From the NCBI GenBank assembly GCA_002943765.1, contig PQWQ01000022.1:434001-498000 (forward strand): DNA of 64,000 bases, given 5' to 3'. The notes under the pieces were generated by a model. That model was not told the DNA's origin. It was given only the letters and a program-made list of their open reading frames with translations, and made no database searches. Source of the DNA: Psoroptes ovis. Taxonomy: Eukaryota > Arthropoda > Arachnida > Sarcoptiformes > Psoroptidae. Shown piece after piece: positions 34,201-46,206 of this stretch. A program made the translations under genes and the position numbers. Within the stretch, counting starts at the first letter, position 1. Every line of letters begins with the position of its first letter.

Positions 34201-35407
34201 TTTTATTCAATTTTAAATATATTGAAATGAAGAATTCATTAAAATCAAAGATTTACAAGTCTTTGACAATTTTCGGAAATTTCTTAGAGAATTCATTATC
34301 CATTAATTTATACATTTAATTTCGAAAAATTCCACTCGGAAAATTAATTCAATGAATTTTAAATGAGTTTTAAATTGAATACAATTAGCAATATTTACCC
34401 AATTAACCCTTTTTTTTGGTTGCTTTTGCTCTGACAGGCAATTGAACAACAATTGCCGCAATGATAATGATTTCCTTTTGATGAAATTATCCCAAAATGT
34501 CTTCGGAAGCAAATAATTAAATTCAAATTTTCAGATAAATGAAGATGTTTAAAAATTTAATTTGAATTTAATTATATTCAAATTTTAAATTGATTAAATT
34601 CACAAAAATTTTGTCCGATCATTTTCCTTGAGGAATTTTCCCCTGATGACTTTGTGGCTTTGCTTGGAAATTTTTCTGAAAAATTTTTCCCGGAAAATTT
34701 CCTCCGCAATTTTCAACCCCTTATTCACGAGTTACGCCTTGCGTGTATCACCCATCATCAACACAGTATCAAATACTTGAATTGACTGATGACTGATGAT
34801 TGAACAAGCATCGATTGACTCTATTGTTTACGGTCATAGACTTTAGTTCAGTAGACATTTTTAGACTAAAAATAGTTCAAAAAAAAAAATTAATTAAAAT
34901 AGTAACTTGAAAAAAATGACAATTGTCAAAATTCAATTTGACCAATAAAAATCAATTGTTCATTGAAAAATTACTACAAAAATATACCCAGATAGTTTAA
35001 TTGGGTATTCATTGATTCAAATGATGATTAGTCGATAATAATAATAATCAATTAGATTTGACAATTTATGATTTAAAAAAAACGACAAAGCAAACACACA
35101 TGATAATCGATTGCTTTCAAATTGTTGATTTCATTTGTCCATTTATTTATTTAACTCATTCTTCATTGATTTACCCATTGAATTTAATGACTGAATGATG
35201 ATTGATTATAAAAATTGAACAAATGCAAATATATTTCAAACATCAATCATTCAATCACTAAGCCAATCAATCAATTAATTTCTCATTTCGAATGGCTCTT
35301 TCAATCACATGTATATGACTCTTTTTTTGACCATTGATCAGTGATGACAAAAATGTCCACCGAAACACATTACAACAAGGAAAAGATTTGAAAATTTGAA
35401 AAAAATA

Positions 35408-35491
35408 TTGGGGCTGTCCGATAAGTTTTTGCCGATTTTTTCATTATTCCCTATCGGATATAATTGGCCAGAACTTTTCGGACAACCTTAA
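35408..35491 (-). mobile_element. mariner-type MITE, type A
   Basis: Core CCCTATCGGATATAATTGGCC; left end TTGGGGCTGTCCGATAAG, right end CTTTTCGGACAACCTTAA. Confidence 0.88.
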
Positions 35492-37024
35492 TATTTGAAT
35501 TTTTTTTTCTTTTCCTTTCTTTCGTTGACTAAATTTATTTATTTGTTTATTTATAAACCTCTTAATTATTCGCGTATATTTAGCATCATTCACTTGTGGG
35601 GCTGTTTACAGAAAAAAAACTACTTTCACTTTAGTTAATTAAATATATTTGTCTGTGCAGGTCAAATGGCCGAAAAAATGAAATGAAACTCGATCAGATT
35701 AATCGAGATAATTTTGGCCATTTGTCGATTAATCGAAAGCCAAAAATAGCGTCTGCTGTGATTGTGTGTGTGTGTGTATGAGGAGGCCCCGGTATGTGTT
35801 ATGTGTTTGGGGCTGGTTTCGGTGGTGGTGGTGATCGGGTTAAGACTCTTTGATAATCGATATTTGATTATATTTTGTGATGTGCAATTGAGTGAGTAAA
35901 CCAGAAATTTTTACAAATAATCATGGTGGTGGTGGTGGTGGTTCAAGTTATATGAATGGGCTTTCAAAATTGAAAATTTCAATTTGATTCGATTTAAAAT
36001 TTTGAATTTTGAATTTCAATAAGTTTCCATTTGAACTTTGATTCATCAAATGAGTTTTCCAATTGAATATCAATTGATAATTCAATGAAGACCTATGAAT
36101 AATGAATTTTTTTTTTTCGGGGACCCAAAGAAACATTGAAATTATCATTAAAAAAATGACGAATCAATTTTGGAAAAAATAATTTTTTCCAAAATTGAAT
36201 TTCTTAAGACTGAATCTCGATATTTCATTTGACTTTTCAATCGATTCCATCATATATATTCGGGTTTTCAATCAACTGCATCCACATTTTTAGTGTATCA
36301 AAATTTTGAGTAATTGAATTTATGAGTGATTTGTATTAAGATTGAGAGTCTCGAAAATCAATTTCTTGTGTTGTAAATCTTGTTTCTTTTTCCATTCAAC
36401 TCCACCAAAAAAAACCTTTTTTTTCCCCGTAAGAATTTACCTGGAATATTCAGTAGAATTTCTTTAAAGAATCTAATTTGAAAAACATTTTCAGAGAGTA
36501 ACCATAACTTGAATTTATGGATTTGGTCCAGCAAATTTCCAGAGAAAATTTTTCTTGGGGAATTTCACCGAAAATTTCACCGAATACTCTGAATTTGTGA
36601 ATGATTTCTTTTTCTTGCTTCTTCGAGAAACATTTTTCTTGGTCAAAATTTATTCATTGATTTTTGGTAATACGCTCGTATATTCATTCATTCATTCTCG
36701 TCGTTGATTTACATCTGATTTAAAATGGATTTCACATCTGATTTCCATGATTTGATTGATCACTTTTCATATCGATTTCGATTAAATTTTCTTCGGAGAA
36801 AATTGAAAATATGAAATTTGAAACAAATTTGTTTCAATTTGTTTCAATTTTCCTTGGATCATTCGGCGACTTTTACAACGTCTTAAATCATATTTTCTTA
36901 CGGCCCTTGCCTTAAATTTTTCTCTTGAAATTTCTTCTTGGGCCGCCACAGATACAGGCCCTAAGAAAGTTTCCCAGAGAAAGTTTCTGAGCGGGAAAAA
37001 ATGATGAAAATATCTGCAAAATAT

Positions 37025-37025
<1 letters not shown>

Positions 37026-37060
<35 letters not shown>
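37026..37060. repeat. 35-base poly(A) tract
   Basis: An uninterrupted A run, the longest homopolymer in the window. The preceding 150 bases are GC-richer than average, so a retroposed sequence is possible, but no target duplication is clear. Confidence 0.8.
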
Positions 37061-37062
<2 letters not shown>

Positions 37063-37102
37063 AGAAATTTCAACAAATTCACTTTGTTGAATCATTCATA
37101 TA

Positions 37103-37183
37103 TTAAGGTTGTCCCATAAGTTCTTGCCGTTTTTTGAATGAAAAAAAATTTAAAAAACGGCAAGAACTTTTCGGACAACCTAA
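37103..37183 (+). mobile_element. mariner-type MITE, type C, unlike ends
   Basis: Left end TTAAGGTTGTCCCATAAG, right end CTTTTCGGACAACCTAA, around a standard type C core. Confidence 0.93.
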
Positions 37184-37359
37184 AATATTCTATACATTCA
37201 CTTTGAATTTTGAATGTGTCTAAATTTAAATTAATGTTTTGTTTGTGTTTGTGTATGATGAGGAATGAGGAGATGAATGAAGGAGAAATTGAAATTGAAA
37301 TTCACCAGAAACTGGTCATTGAAGCGAACCATAAAAACAACGAAAAAATGACCAGAACG

Positions 37360-37415
37360 TTGGCCAAAATAGACCAAAATGGGCCGAAATAGACCAAAAT
37401 AGACCAAAAATACAA
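37360..37415. repeat. 10-11-bp tandem repeat (GACCAAAATA)
   Basis: Four to five units related to AGACCAAAAT, one of them GGGCCGAAAT. Confidence 0.75.
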
Positions 37416-37558
37416 AAACAATGAAATAAAACTTTGAAAAATTGTTTCAACTCGTCATATTTTCGGTTCGGTTCGGTTTCATTTCAAATTTCAGTTTCAG
37501 TTTGATGTACAATTCAACAAACATTTGAATTCGGTTACAATTGTAGAAATTTATTTAT

Positions 37559-37639
37559 TTAGGTTGTACGAAAAGTTTTGACCGATTATATGATTGGAAA
37601 ATCATGAGAAAATCGGCCAAAACTTTTCGGACAGCTTAA
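37559..37639 (+). mobile_element. mariner-type MITE, type A
   Basis: Left end TTAGGTTGTACGAAAAG, right end CTTTTCGGACAGCTTAA; core GATTATATGATTGGAAAATC. Confidence 0.92.
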
Positions 37640-37827
37640 TAATTAATTAATTATTGTGCTATCATTTCACATTTTCTTGAAACAAAACAAACAAATTAAT
37701 GTTTTTTTTATTTATTTTGAAATGAAATTAATTTAATTAATTTTTCTTGTTGGGTTTTTCTTGTTTTGTTTTGTTATTTTTTTTTTTTTTTTTTTGAAAA
37801 ATGAATTTTTTCATTCATCCATTTGTA

Positions 37828-37912
37828 TTAGTGGTTGTCCGAAAAGTTCATTCGGCTTAATCCGAATGGGTTGCTGAATGAAAATCGGTCAAAACTTTTC
37901 GGACAACCCGAA
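37828..37912 (-). mobile_element. mariner-type MITE, type B
   Basis: Core CATTCGGCTTAATCCGAATG. The left end has GTG in place of G (TTAGTGGTTGTCCG); the right is GGACAACCCGAA. Confidence 0.9.
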
Positions 37913-38665
37913 TATTTTTTCCAATTCCATAAACACATACATACAAATTATGTATAATTGTTTTCATATCAGTCCATACGCACATTGATCATCATCATCA
38001 TTTGTATATGGGGACGATTCCCCGATAAAATTTTTGACCATAAAAATTTAATTATTTTTAGTGTAATTCATTTTTCCAATTTCTGGAAAATTTCTGGAAA
38101 GTTTCTTGAAATTTTTCTTTTCTTCGGTTGAAAATTATTCATTCACTGAATTGATGGACCCTGTTTCCTCCTGTGTATCCCGGTCAATTCACGAGGAGAT
38201 TTGGTTATTGTTTTTTTCAAAGTGGTGGATCAGGGGAAAAGGGTCAGATAAGGAAAGTTTTTTGGGAAATTTCCCAAGAAATTTCCGTGAGACTTGAGAA
38301 TTTTTCCGGGGAAATTTTTCCAATTGAAATTAACAATTTTTCCGGGAAAATTTTTTTTTCTTCGAAAAATTGCATCAAAGGGTTATTCTCGATTTTCTTT
38401 GATTTTTTTTTACTTTCTTTTGTTCCGTAAAATCTTAAATCGAAATAAGACAATCGAATCGATTGTTTTTTATTTTTAGGTGGGAATAGTTTTCGGGTGA
38501 ATCATTTCCTTTTTTTATTTTTTTCCCCTTTTTGGTTTCAAATTTTTGAATTATTTTGAAACGACCCAAATGTGTGGTTATGTAAATAACCACAATCAAA
38601 ATATCCAAATCAACAATAACCAGCATCCATAGAGAGCGAAAGAGTCGAAAGCGTGTCAGATTTAT

Positions 38666-38747
38666 TTAGTTTGTCCAATAAATTCTTGCCGATTTTCTCA
38701 TGATTTCCTATCGGATATAACCAGCCATAACTTTTCGGACAACCCTA
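38666..38747 (-). mobile_element. mariner-type MITE, type A
   Basis: Core TTTCCTATCGGATATAACC. Left end TTAGTTTGTCCAATAAA, right end CTTTTCGGACAACCCTA. Confidence 0.88.
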
Positions 38748-39722
38748 TGGAAAATTCAAAATGACCGCAGGAAATTTCCTTGGAAATAATTCACAATTAG
38801 TTCATTCATTCGAAATTCCATTGTTTTTTTTTTTCATTTCGAAATTAACCTTCGAATGCTAATAAGGGTTAACTCATGAATATTCTTGAAAATTTCCAAA
38901 GTTCATTCATTCATTGCTTTGTTGAAATAATTTTTGAATAATTCAAAAAGTTTTCTCGGTGGAATAATGATTTTGTTTCCCTCGTGGAAATTTTTCGATG
39001 GGTCCTCATCGAAAATTCAAATTTTTCAAAATTTTCAAAATTCGATTGTTTTGGTGGTCGAACCAATCCGGACACTTTTTGAATTTTTGAACAAAATTTT
39101 CTTATCGGGTTCACTTGAGAATCACCATTGTATTCATTTATTTTTCAAATATCAAAATGCATTATGACTACTGCCCCCTACAAAATGTTGAAATGTATTG
39201 ACATTTGTATGTATGACATTCGGCCAATTGAATATTTTGATTTCACAACGATGAATCATATTGGTGGAAAATTGTATCGTATTTCATATTTACGAATTGA
39301 AAATTCGGTAAATGTTCCCGAAAAAATGCGAAACTTTTATGGAAATATTTCCTCTCATACAATTTCAATGAATTCTTTAAGATTCTGAATCAAAGAATTT
39401 CAAATATATTTAAATTCAAACTTATTGAATGTATTGAAATTTTCAATTAGTCAAATAGCACACAATAGTTGAAATCCGGTTTTCGTTTTCCCGTTTTCCC
39501 CCAGTGAATCCGGTGGCCCAAATGTGTGGGAGCAATTTTTCCGGAATTTTTCGTTCTGAATTTTTTTCGGGTGATAGAGGCTCCACACAGGCATTAATGG
39601 GTTAAAATTTCTGAAAATTTCAAATTTCACTCATTTGTTTGTGTACCCCAAACAAGTACACTTGAACAATTTTTGTAAATTTTGCAAATTTTTCCAATTA
39701 TTCTTGGTGTTTTTCGAAATAT

Positions 39723-39803
39723 TTAAGTTGTCCGGAAAGTTTTTGCCGATTATATTGTTGAAAAATTATTCGAAAATCGGCTAGAATTTGACGTACAACC
39801 CTA
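39723..39803 (+). mobile_element. mariner-type MITE, type A, decayed 3' arm
   Basis: The right arm reads GAATTTGACGTACAACCCTA, so the terminal stem is partly lost. Confidence 0.88.
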
Positions 39804-39852
39804 TCGATGAATTATTATTGTGAAACCTGGAAATGAAAAGATGTGGGAAATA

Positions 39853-39933
39853 TTAGGTTGTCCGTAAAGTTTTTGCCGATTATATCGTAGAAAATAATTG
39901 AAAAATTGGCAAGAACTTTTCGGACAACCTTAT
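39853..39933 (+). mobile_element. mariner-type MITE, type A
   Basis: Core GATTATATCGTAGAAAATAA, identical to the type A reference. It starts 50 bp after the preceding copy, the closest pair in the window. Confidence 0.93.
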
Positions 39934-41828
39934 AATATTTTCACCAATAAGATTCCTTATTTCTTCGGCATCTTTTATTTGTTATTCATTCCAAAGAGAA
40001 AGAAAGAGAAATTCATTGATTGAAATTCAAAAATTTTCAAAAATTCAAACATCATCCATAGAATACATAATCAAAATTAGAAAGTTTTATCCTGTGAATG
40101 GCCCCTGTAATAAAAACCCATATACAACAACAACAACCCAAGCACACAAACACACTTGGTGGGTTTGTTTTTTTTTTGTTAAACACAATCGACACATGCG
40201 TTTACACCATTGATATACCGGTTTGATATCATTGGTCATATAACATCGTTATGCAATCGTGTAATACGTCATAAACGTTGTCGTAGACGTTCATCGATGA
40301 CATGTTTCTGGTTATCTGTGGATATAGCAGCTGTTATCGTCGTCATTTTTACGGCTAGAAAGGATTTATCATTCGACTTTGCGGCCAAAAACACAATTTC
40401 AAATTCAATTCTGATTTTGAATTTTTCAAAAAATTTTTGAAAAATTCCAAGTATTTTCATTTCATTAACACTTTGTGTACGTGCTGTGTGTGTGTGTGCG
40501 TTACGTTGTTTGTGAATTTTTTTTCAAATTTTGAAATTTTTCAATTTTTCAATTTTTCCATTTTTCTAAATGAATTCAAATTAATTTTCCGCAAGGTTTT
40601 TTGTGTTTCAACTAGTTTCCCGCTGTTTTTCTATTTGTTTTGTACCAACTATGTGAGAAGAGAGAAATGTTTCCGAAAATAAATTATTCAAATTTTGAAA
40701 AAATTTACCCGAAATATTTCTCATAGCGATTTTTGTTTGGTGAATTCAGTGTGTTACTTCTGTGTGTATGTGAATAAATAATTTTTCGTTGTGCAGTGTC
40801 AAACAACAAACAACAACAACAACAAAATTCAAAATTGATTCAGAGTGAAACAACCCAACCAACCAACCAATCAAACAGCTAAAAGTAAAATTCACACAAA
40901 TATTCATTAATTTTTCTTTAAGAAAATTTTCTTCGAAGAAAATTTCCTCGAAGAAAACCACTGAATATTTTTCTTAAATGTGTAACTGCAAGAACTGCAA
41001 GAATTTTCGATTTCGTAAATTGTGAGAATTTTTGTTTGTGTATGTGTACGGGTGCTGTCTTGAGAACTGAATCTTAAATCAAAAATTCAACGACCAAACA
41101 GTTTGACGAATTTCGAAAGTTTTTCTCGGGAACCAAATTGAATTTGAATGAATTCGGTTGGTACTGGTGAATTTACAAAATTAATTTCTGATTCATTTCA
41201 ATTCAATTCAATCAACGTTTGAAACGTGTGAATTCAATAAGAATTAATTGAATTCTTTGACTTTTCTTTGGAAATTTTCTTAAAGTTTTTCGCTTTGAAA
41301 CTTTCTTTTTTCTTAAAGAAAAACTCATTAATTAATTAATTTTTGAAGTATGAAAGAAAATCAATTGTCATTAATTAAAAGTATTTGTGTCTGTGTTTGT
41401 TTGTGTTTGTGTTTGTTTATGTGAAAATATCGCCCAAATAATTTTCATTAATTGAATCAAATAATGTTTCAAATGGTGAGTGTTTAACGGTGTGACATTT
41501 GGTGTGACACATTTGATCTATTGATCTATTTGATCTTTAATCTTTGACCTTTGATTTTTCAAGTTTTTCAAATTTCAAAATTTGAAAAACCCATGAAAAA
41601 CTGATTGATCTTTGATTTTTGAATTTTTGAAATCTGTGTTTGTGTTTGTCTGTGTGTTTCAATGTGCCACAACTTTGAATAATCTCAACGATTTTCGCAT
41701 CGGAAAAACATTGTGAAATACTCCAAGTCAGACTCATTAACCATATTCTTCGGTGATATATGATGATAATCATAATTATCGATCAATGTATGTATCTTCA
41801 ATGTCTAATTGATTTAATTGTTTAATTA

Positions 41829-41911
41829 TTAGGTTGTCCGAAAAGTTTTGGCCGGTTTTTATTAGCCGACTCTCGATTGATCATGCGGAATGAACTTTTC
41901 GGACAACCTAA
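41829..41911 (+). mobile_element. mariner-type MITE, type B
   Basis: Core GACTCTCGATTGATCATGCGG; perfect ends TTAGGTTGTCCGAAAAG and CTTTTCGGACAACCTAA. Confidence 0.93.
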
Positions 41912-42100
41912 TAATTTATTTTTTTGAACCCAACATCTGTGTTTATTCGTGTTTGTTTCGGGAAAACGCTGCATATCAGTGTTTAATTAGAGCGAAAATT
42001 CATTTTTTTTTCGCTGATCAAATGATGATCATCGAATATTAATTAATTGATTAATTAATTTTTTGAAACATATTGGTTGGTTTTTGATTTTTGTGTTGTT

Positions 42101-42192
42101 TTAATTTGTCCGAAAAGTTCTTGACGATTTTCGTCAAGCATTTCCATGGACTCACATTGAATTAATGATGGAGAACTTTTCGGACAACCTTT
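42101..42192. mobile_element. mariner-type MITE, atypical core
   Basis: Ends TTAATTTGTCCGAAAAG and CTTTTCGGACAACCTTT are standard, but the 55-base interior (GTCAAGCATTTCCATGGACT... ) matches none of types A, B or C and pairs poorly. Confidence 0.85.
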
Positions 42193-42538
42193 TCTTAAAA
42201 TTTCGAAATTATTATTTCAGCACGGAAAATACCCACACACATTTTGCTGCTGAATTCTGAATTATATTTAGGACTTTTTTTCTTTGGTTCATTAGACCAA
42301 AAATCATTTCGAAAAATCTTAATTAATATTAATTATTTTTTGAGTGTTTTTTGGTTGAACAAAAATGATTCCATCTTAAACATTTGAAGTGTAGAAACAA
42401 TTCCTACTTTAAATTGATGCATTGACAAATGAATTTATTTGGTTATTTGTATTTTTTTTTTTTTTCGATAATTTATTTATCTGATTTTTTGACAATTTTA
42501 ATTGAACCTTACGTAACGTATTGAATCTTACATATATA

Positions 42539-42619
42539 TTATGGTTGTCCGATAAGTTCTTGTCACTTTTCAAATTTTTTTCAATTCAAAAAACGACAAG
42601 AACTTATCGGACAACCCAA
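42539..42619 (-). mobile_element. mariner-type MITE, type C
   Basis: Both ends are of the CCGATAAG / CTTATCGG kind, so the change is matched across the stem. Confidence 0.92.
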
Positions 42620-42673
42620 TACATAATAATGTATTGAATGCACTCTATGAAGAAATAACTATGTAAGAAATAT

Positions 42674-42756
42674 TTTGGGTTGTCCGATAAATTCTTGCCG
42701 TTTTTCTCATGATTTTCTACCAATATAATCGGCAAAAACTTTTCGGACAGCCTTAT
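42674..42756 (-). mobile_element. mariner-type MITE, type A
   Basis: Core TTTTCTACCAATATAATCGGC. Left end TTTGGGTTGTCCGATAAA, right end CTTTTCGGACAGCCTTA. Confidence 0.9.
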
Positions 42757-43409
42757 ACATGGAGAGAAATGCAATTCATTCATTCATCATTAATTTTTAT
42801 TTCCATTTTTTTTTTGCTGCTCCTCTCTCATTGAATCGTAATTATAATTGTCATTTTACTTACTCTCATAATGAATAATGATAATTAAAATTGAATGTAT
42901 TTCATTATTATTGTTTTCTTCAGGGTTTCTTCGGTTGTCTTTTTTAGTGTTTCCAAGGTTTTCTTTCTTCCTTCTTCTTATTGGTTTCCATAGCTTTGTT
43001 TCTTTGTTTTTTTTCTTTCTAAAATTGGCTTAATACAATTTTACCATTCGGGGTACTTTTCTACGGATGCATCTTTGTAGTTAATTTGCTTTTCTACGCT
43101 TTAGGCTTTCTTAAAGGTTAGCGTTTTTTTCTACGCACACCGATTTCGCTATTCGGTTAATTTTGTCGAGTTTTTATTCTTCATTTTTGATGTTCGCCCT
43201 CGGGGCCTTTGGGCCCTGCAATTTTTTCCGTGTCATTCCATGGATTGAATTGCTGTCATTGTTTTCATTTGTAGCTAAATTTTGAAATGAAATAAAAAGG
43301 CACAAATCACTTTGATCTCAATAAAAAAATTCGACCATTTCCACCACCAAAAAACTGACAATGTCAATAATAATAATATCAAAGAGATTGATGATAATAA
43401 TAAAAATAT

Positions 43410-43491
43410 TTAGTTTGTCCGTAAAGTTTTTGCCGGTTATATCCTTAGAAAAATAATTGTAAAATTGGCCCAAACTTTTCGGACAACCTAA
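43410..43491 (+). mobile_element. mariner-type MITE, type A
   Basis: Core GGTTATATCCTTAGAAAAATA. Ends are TTAGTTTGTCCGTAAAG and CTTTTCGGACAACCTAA. Confidence 0.92.
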
Positions 43492-43725
43492 TACAATTAC
43501 AATTCAATTTTGGGATAATAAAAAAAATGGTAGGAATATTAAGGGTTCAAATGCATATAATACTAAGAATATAAAAGAATAAGGCCCTAGAATAGACTCA
43601 AGACCTTGGTGAAATTCTTAATTCTTTATTTTATTGTGTGTATGTTTGCCATATCAATATTGTTCTTGTTGTTCTCAATCAATTCTTTTTGGATTTGAAA
43701 TCGGTTTATAAACTGTCGATACATA

Positions 43726-43806
43726 TTAGGTTGTCCGAAAAGTTTTTGCTTGTCATATCGTAGAAAAATCGTTGAAAAATCGGCAAAAACTTTTCGGACA
43801 ACCTAA
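43726..43806 (+). mobile_element. mariner-type MITE, type A
   Basis: Perfect ends TTAGGTTGTCCGAAAAG and CTTTTCGGACAACCTAA with TA on both sides; core CATATCGTAGAAAAATCG. Confidence 0.95.
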
Positions 43807-45110
43807 TACAATGAAAAATAATCAGCAGTAATAAATCAGTTCGGCCCCTTTTCACTATTTATTACTGCTGCTGCTGGTCGGTAAATGATATTAAATCATT
43901 GTTGACATCTATATTCGATGTGTACTGAATAAATAGAATGCGGACATTGATTTCTAAATATATTTTGGGGTCTCCGTTTCTTTGATTTCGATTCAATAAT
44001 GTGTTATTCAAACAAATTCGGATTTACATTTGGCCAAAACTATTTCGATTTGAAATGAAACTTGATACACATGGACTTTTGGCATCCATGGATGGACCCT
44101 TGTCACTCTTGTCATTCAAAAAAATCTTGAAAAGTGATGATTAATTAATTAATTAATTTCTCAATGAATGAATATGATTTCGAATGTCATTTGAAAATTG
44201 AATTGAATTTATCATATTACAAAATGGAGGGGTTCAAAATGCTGCTTGTATTTCTTAAGATTTATCATAATCATTTGTAATTCATTCATATTTATTCACA
44301 TTTGAAACATTTATTTCATTTCTTTAAATGAAAAATGATTTGATTTGAAATGTCTTAAGATTTATCACTACGATTATTATTATTATTATTGTCGCCTATT
44401 TTCATTTATAAATGTTGATATATTTGATCGTTTGTTTATTGTTTACCATTCACATTTGACAACATGATTTTTCTTTAAATAATTCTCTCGAAAGAATGTT
44501 CTGCGTCACAATCTTTCCCGAAAGATTCCAAGAATATTTTTGCGTCAGAAATCTATTATCATTGTTTGTATCTTAGAGTACAATGAATTTGTTGTTGTGA
44601 TTCATTCATCTTTAGATGTGTTTTTCTCTTATATATGTTGGTGTATGACAAAAGAATATTCACAAATTTCTCATTGTTTTTTGTCATAGGGTTCAAATTT
44701 TTTGTTTATTTGTTGACTTTTGTTTGTTTGTACACATTTTATGAATGTTTTATTATTAATATCACTATCACATACATTGTTCAATTCAATTGTCTTGATT
44801 CACATTCATTGTTCAATTGTTTAATTCAATCCTTTTTGATCCATTTCATTTTTTCACATTTCTATTCATTTCCATGTTATAATCATCATCATCATCATCT
44901 GCTGCTGCTGATGCTGATGAATTATTGACATTATTTTTCATTAATTTTTTTTTTGACAATGAATATTTAACCATAGCGAGAATTTAATCTTTTTTTTTCT
45001 CATATATTCTGGTTGCATTTGTATATGTACCCGAATGAATATTTGTAATTCCATGACATTTGAACACACACATATATATATATTCAATTGGGTATCATTT
45101 GTTGTTGTAT

Positions 45111-45190
45111 TTAGGTTGTCCCATCAATTTTTGTCGTTTTTCGAATGAAAAAAAAAATTTAAAACGGCCAAAACTTATGGGACAACCTAA
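45111..45190 (+). mobile_element. mariner-type MITE, type C, in a palindromic target
   Basis: The flanks ATCATTTGTTGTTGTA (45094-45109) and TACAACAACAAATGAT (45191-45206) are perfect inverted complements, so the whole structure is a 113-bp palindrome. Ends are CCCATCAA and CTTATGGG. Confidence 0.93.
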
Positions 45191-45343
45191 TACAACAACA
45201 AATGATGTTTAGAGCAATGATGATTCTGTGATTTGTTTTATTCTATTACACTTTTTCATATCTGTGTATATTTTTGCTTTTATATTTAATTTATTTGTAC
45301 ACATATTTGAACTATGTGTTTATTATTATTATTATTATTATCT

Positions 45344-45426
45344 ATAAGGTTGTCCGGAAAATTCTTGCCGTTTTTCGAATGAAAAAATAACAATAAAAAG
45401 CAGTAAGAATTTTCCGGACAACCTAT
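45344..45426 (+). mobile_element. mariner-type MITE, type C
   Basis: Matched change in both arms (CCGGAAAATTC / GAATTTTCCGG). It is inserted in a TTA microsatellite that continues on both sides. Confidence 0.92.
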
Positions 45427-45613
45427 TATTATTATTAAATGTGTAAATATGAATGAATGAAACATCTTAAGTAGTTATGCTAATAATGATTATGATAATA
45501 ATAACAATGATAATGATAATGATGATGATATTACTAATATTATTATTATTATTTAAATTGTAAATTGTAAATAGTAAATACAAATAATACAAATTATAAT
45601 AATTGTAATCGAG

Positions 45614-45726
45614 GGTTTCAAGTTTTAATTCGTAGTTTTAAAATTGAATTTCGTTATTTCACTATTTAAAATTTTATTCAAAACTACGAAAATAAACTTA
45701 AAAACTCTGAATAAAAACTTGAAACC
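45614..45726. mobile_element. inverted-repeat element, second family
   Basis: A 113-bp unit with arms GGTTTCAAGTTTTAATTC and (complement of the right end) GGTTTCAAGTTTTTATTC, pairing imperfectly inwards for about 45 bp. Its sequence is unrelated to the mariner-type MITEs. No target duplication is evident. It is probably another non-autonomous DNA transposon. Confidence 0.6.
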
Positions 45727-46140
45727 TTGTTAATGTTATAACGAATTCATTCATTGAATTAATGATAAAAATAAATAAATGGATCAAATTATTCTGAATA
45801 AATACAGAATACACACACAGATGAAATATATATTTACAAATTAAATCAGCATCAATTATTTATATGTTCAAAAAGATATACATTGACTTGTATATTTATA
45901 TATATATTTGACTATTATACACTTGTTTATTTTATAATTTAATGCGTTTCACAATTGTCCTTTTATTTATCTATTCTTTGATTGAAATTTTATTCCATTA
46001 TATTATTTGAATTGATTTCAAAGAAATTCGTTTTGATTACATTCATATAATAATTATCAAAATAATAAACGATCATAATGAATGAACATGATAATGATTA
46101 TAATACAAATACAAATAATAATACTGATATTACAAAGATA

Positions 46141-46206
46141 ATATTTACATTTTTACTTTTATAAATTTCTAATTTCCAATTTACAAAAGTAAAAATGTGT
46201 AAATAT
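46141..46206. repeat. 66-bp hairpin repeat
   Basis: ATATTTACATTTTTACTTTT and its near-complement AAAAGTAAAAATGTGTAAAT face each other around a 26-base loop. It may be a further small MITE. Confidence 0.55.

Noticed and set aside
38860..38875. TTAACC...AAGGGTTAA as a second piggyBac-like element
   Set aside because: The two ends are only about 20 bp apart and the inner bases do not match the ends at 62707; too short to be an element.
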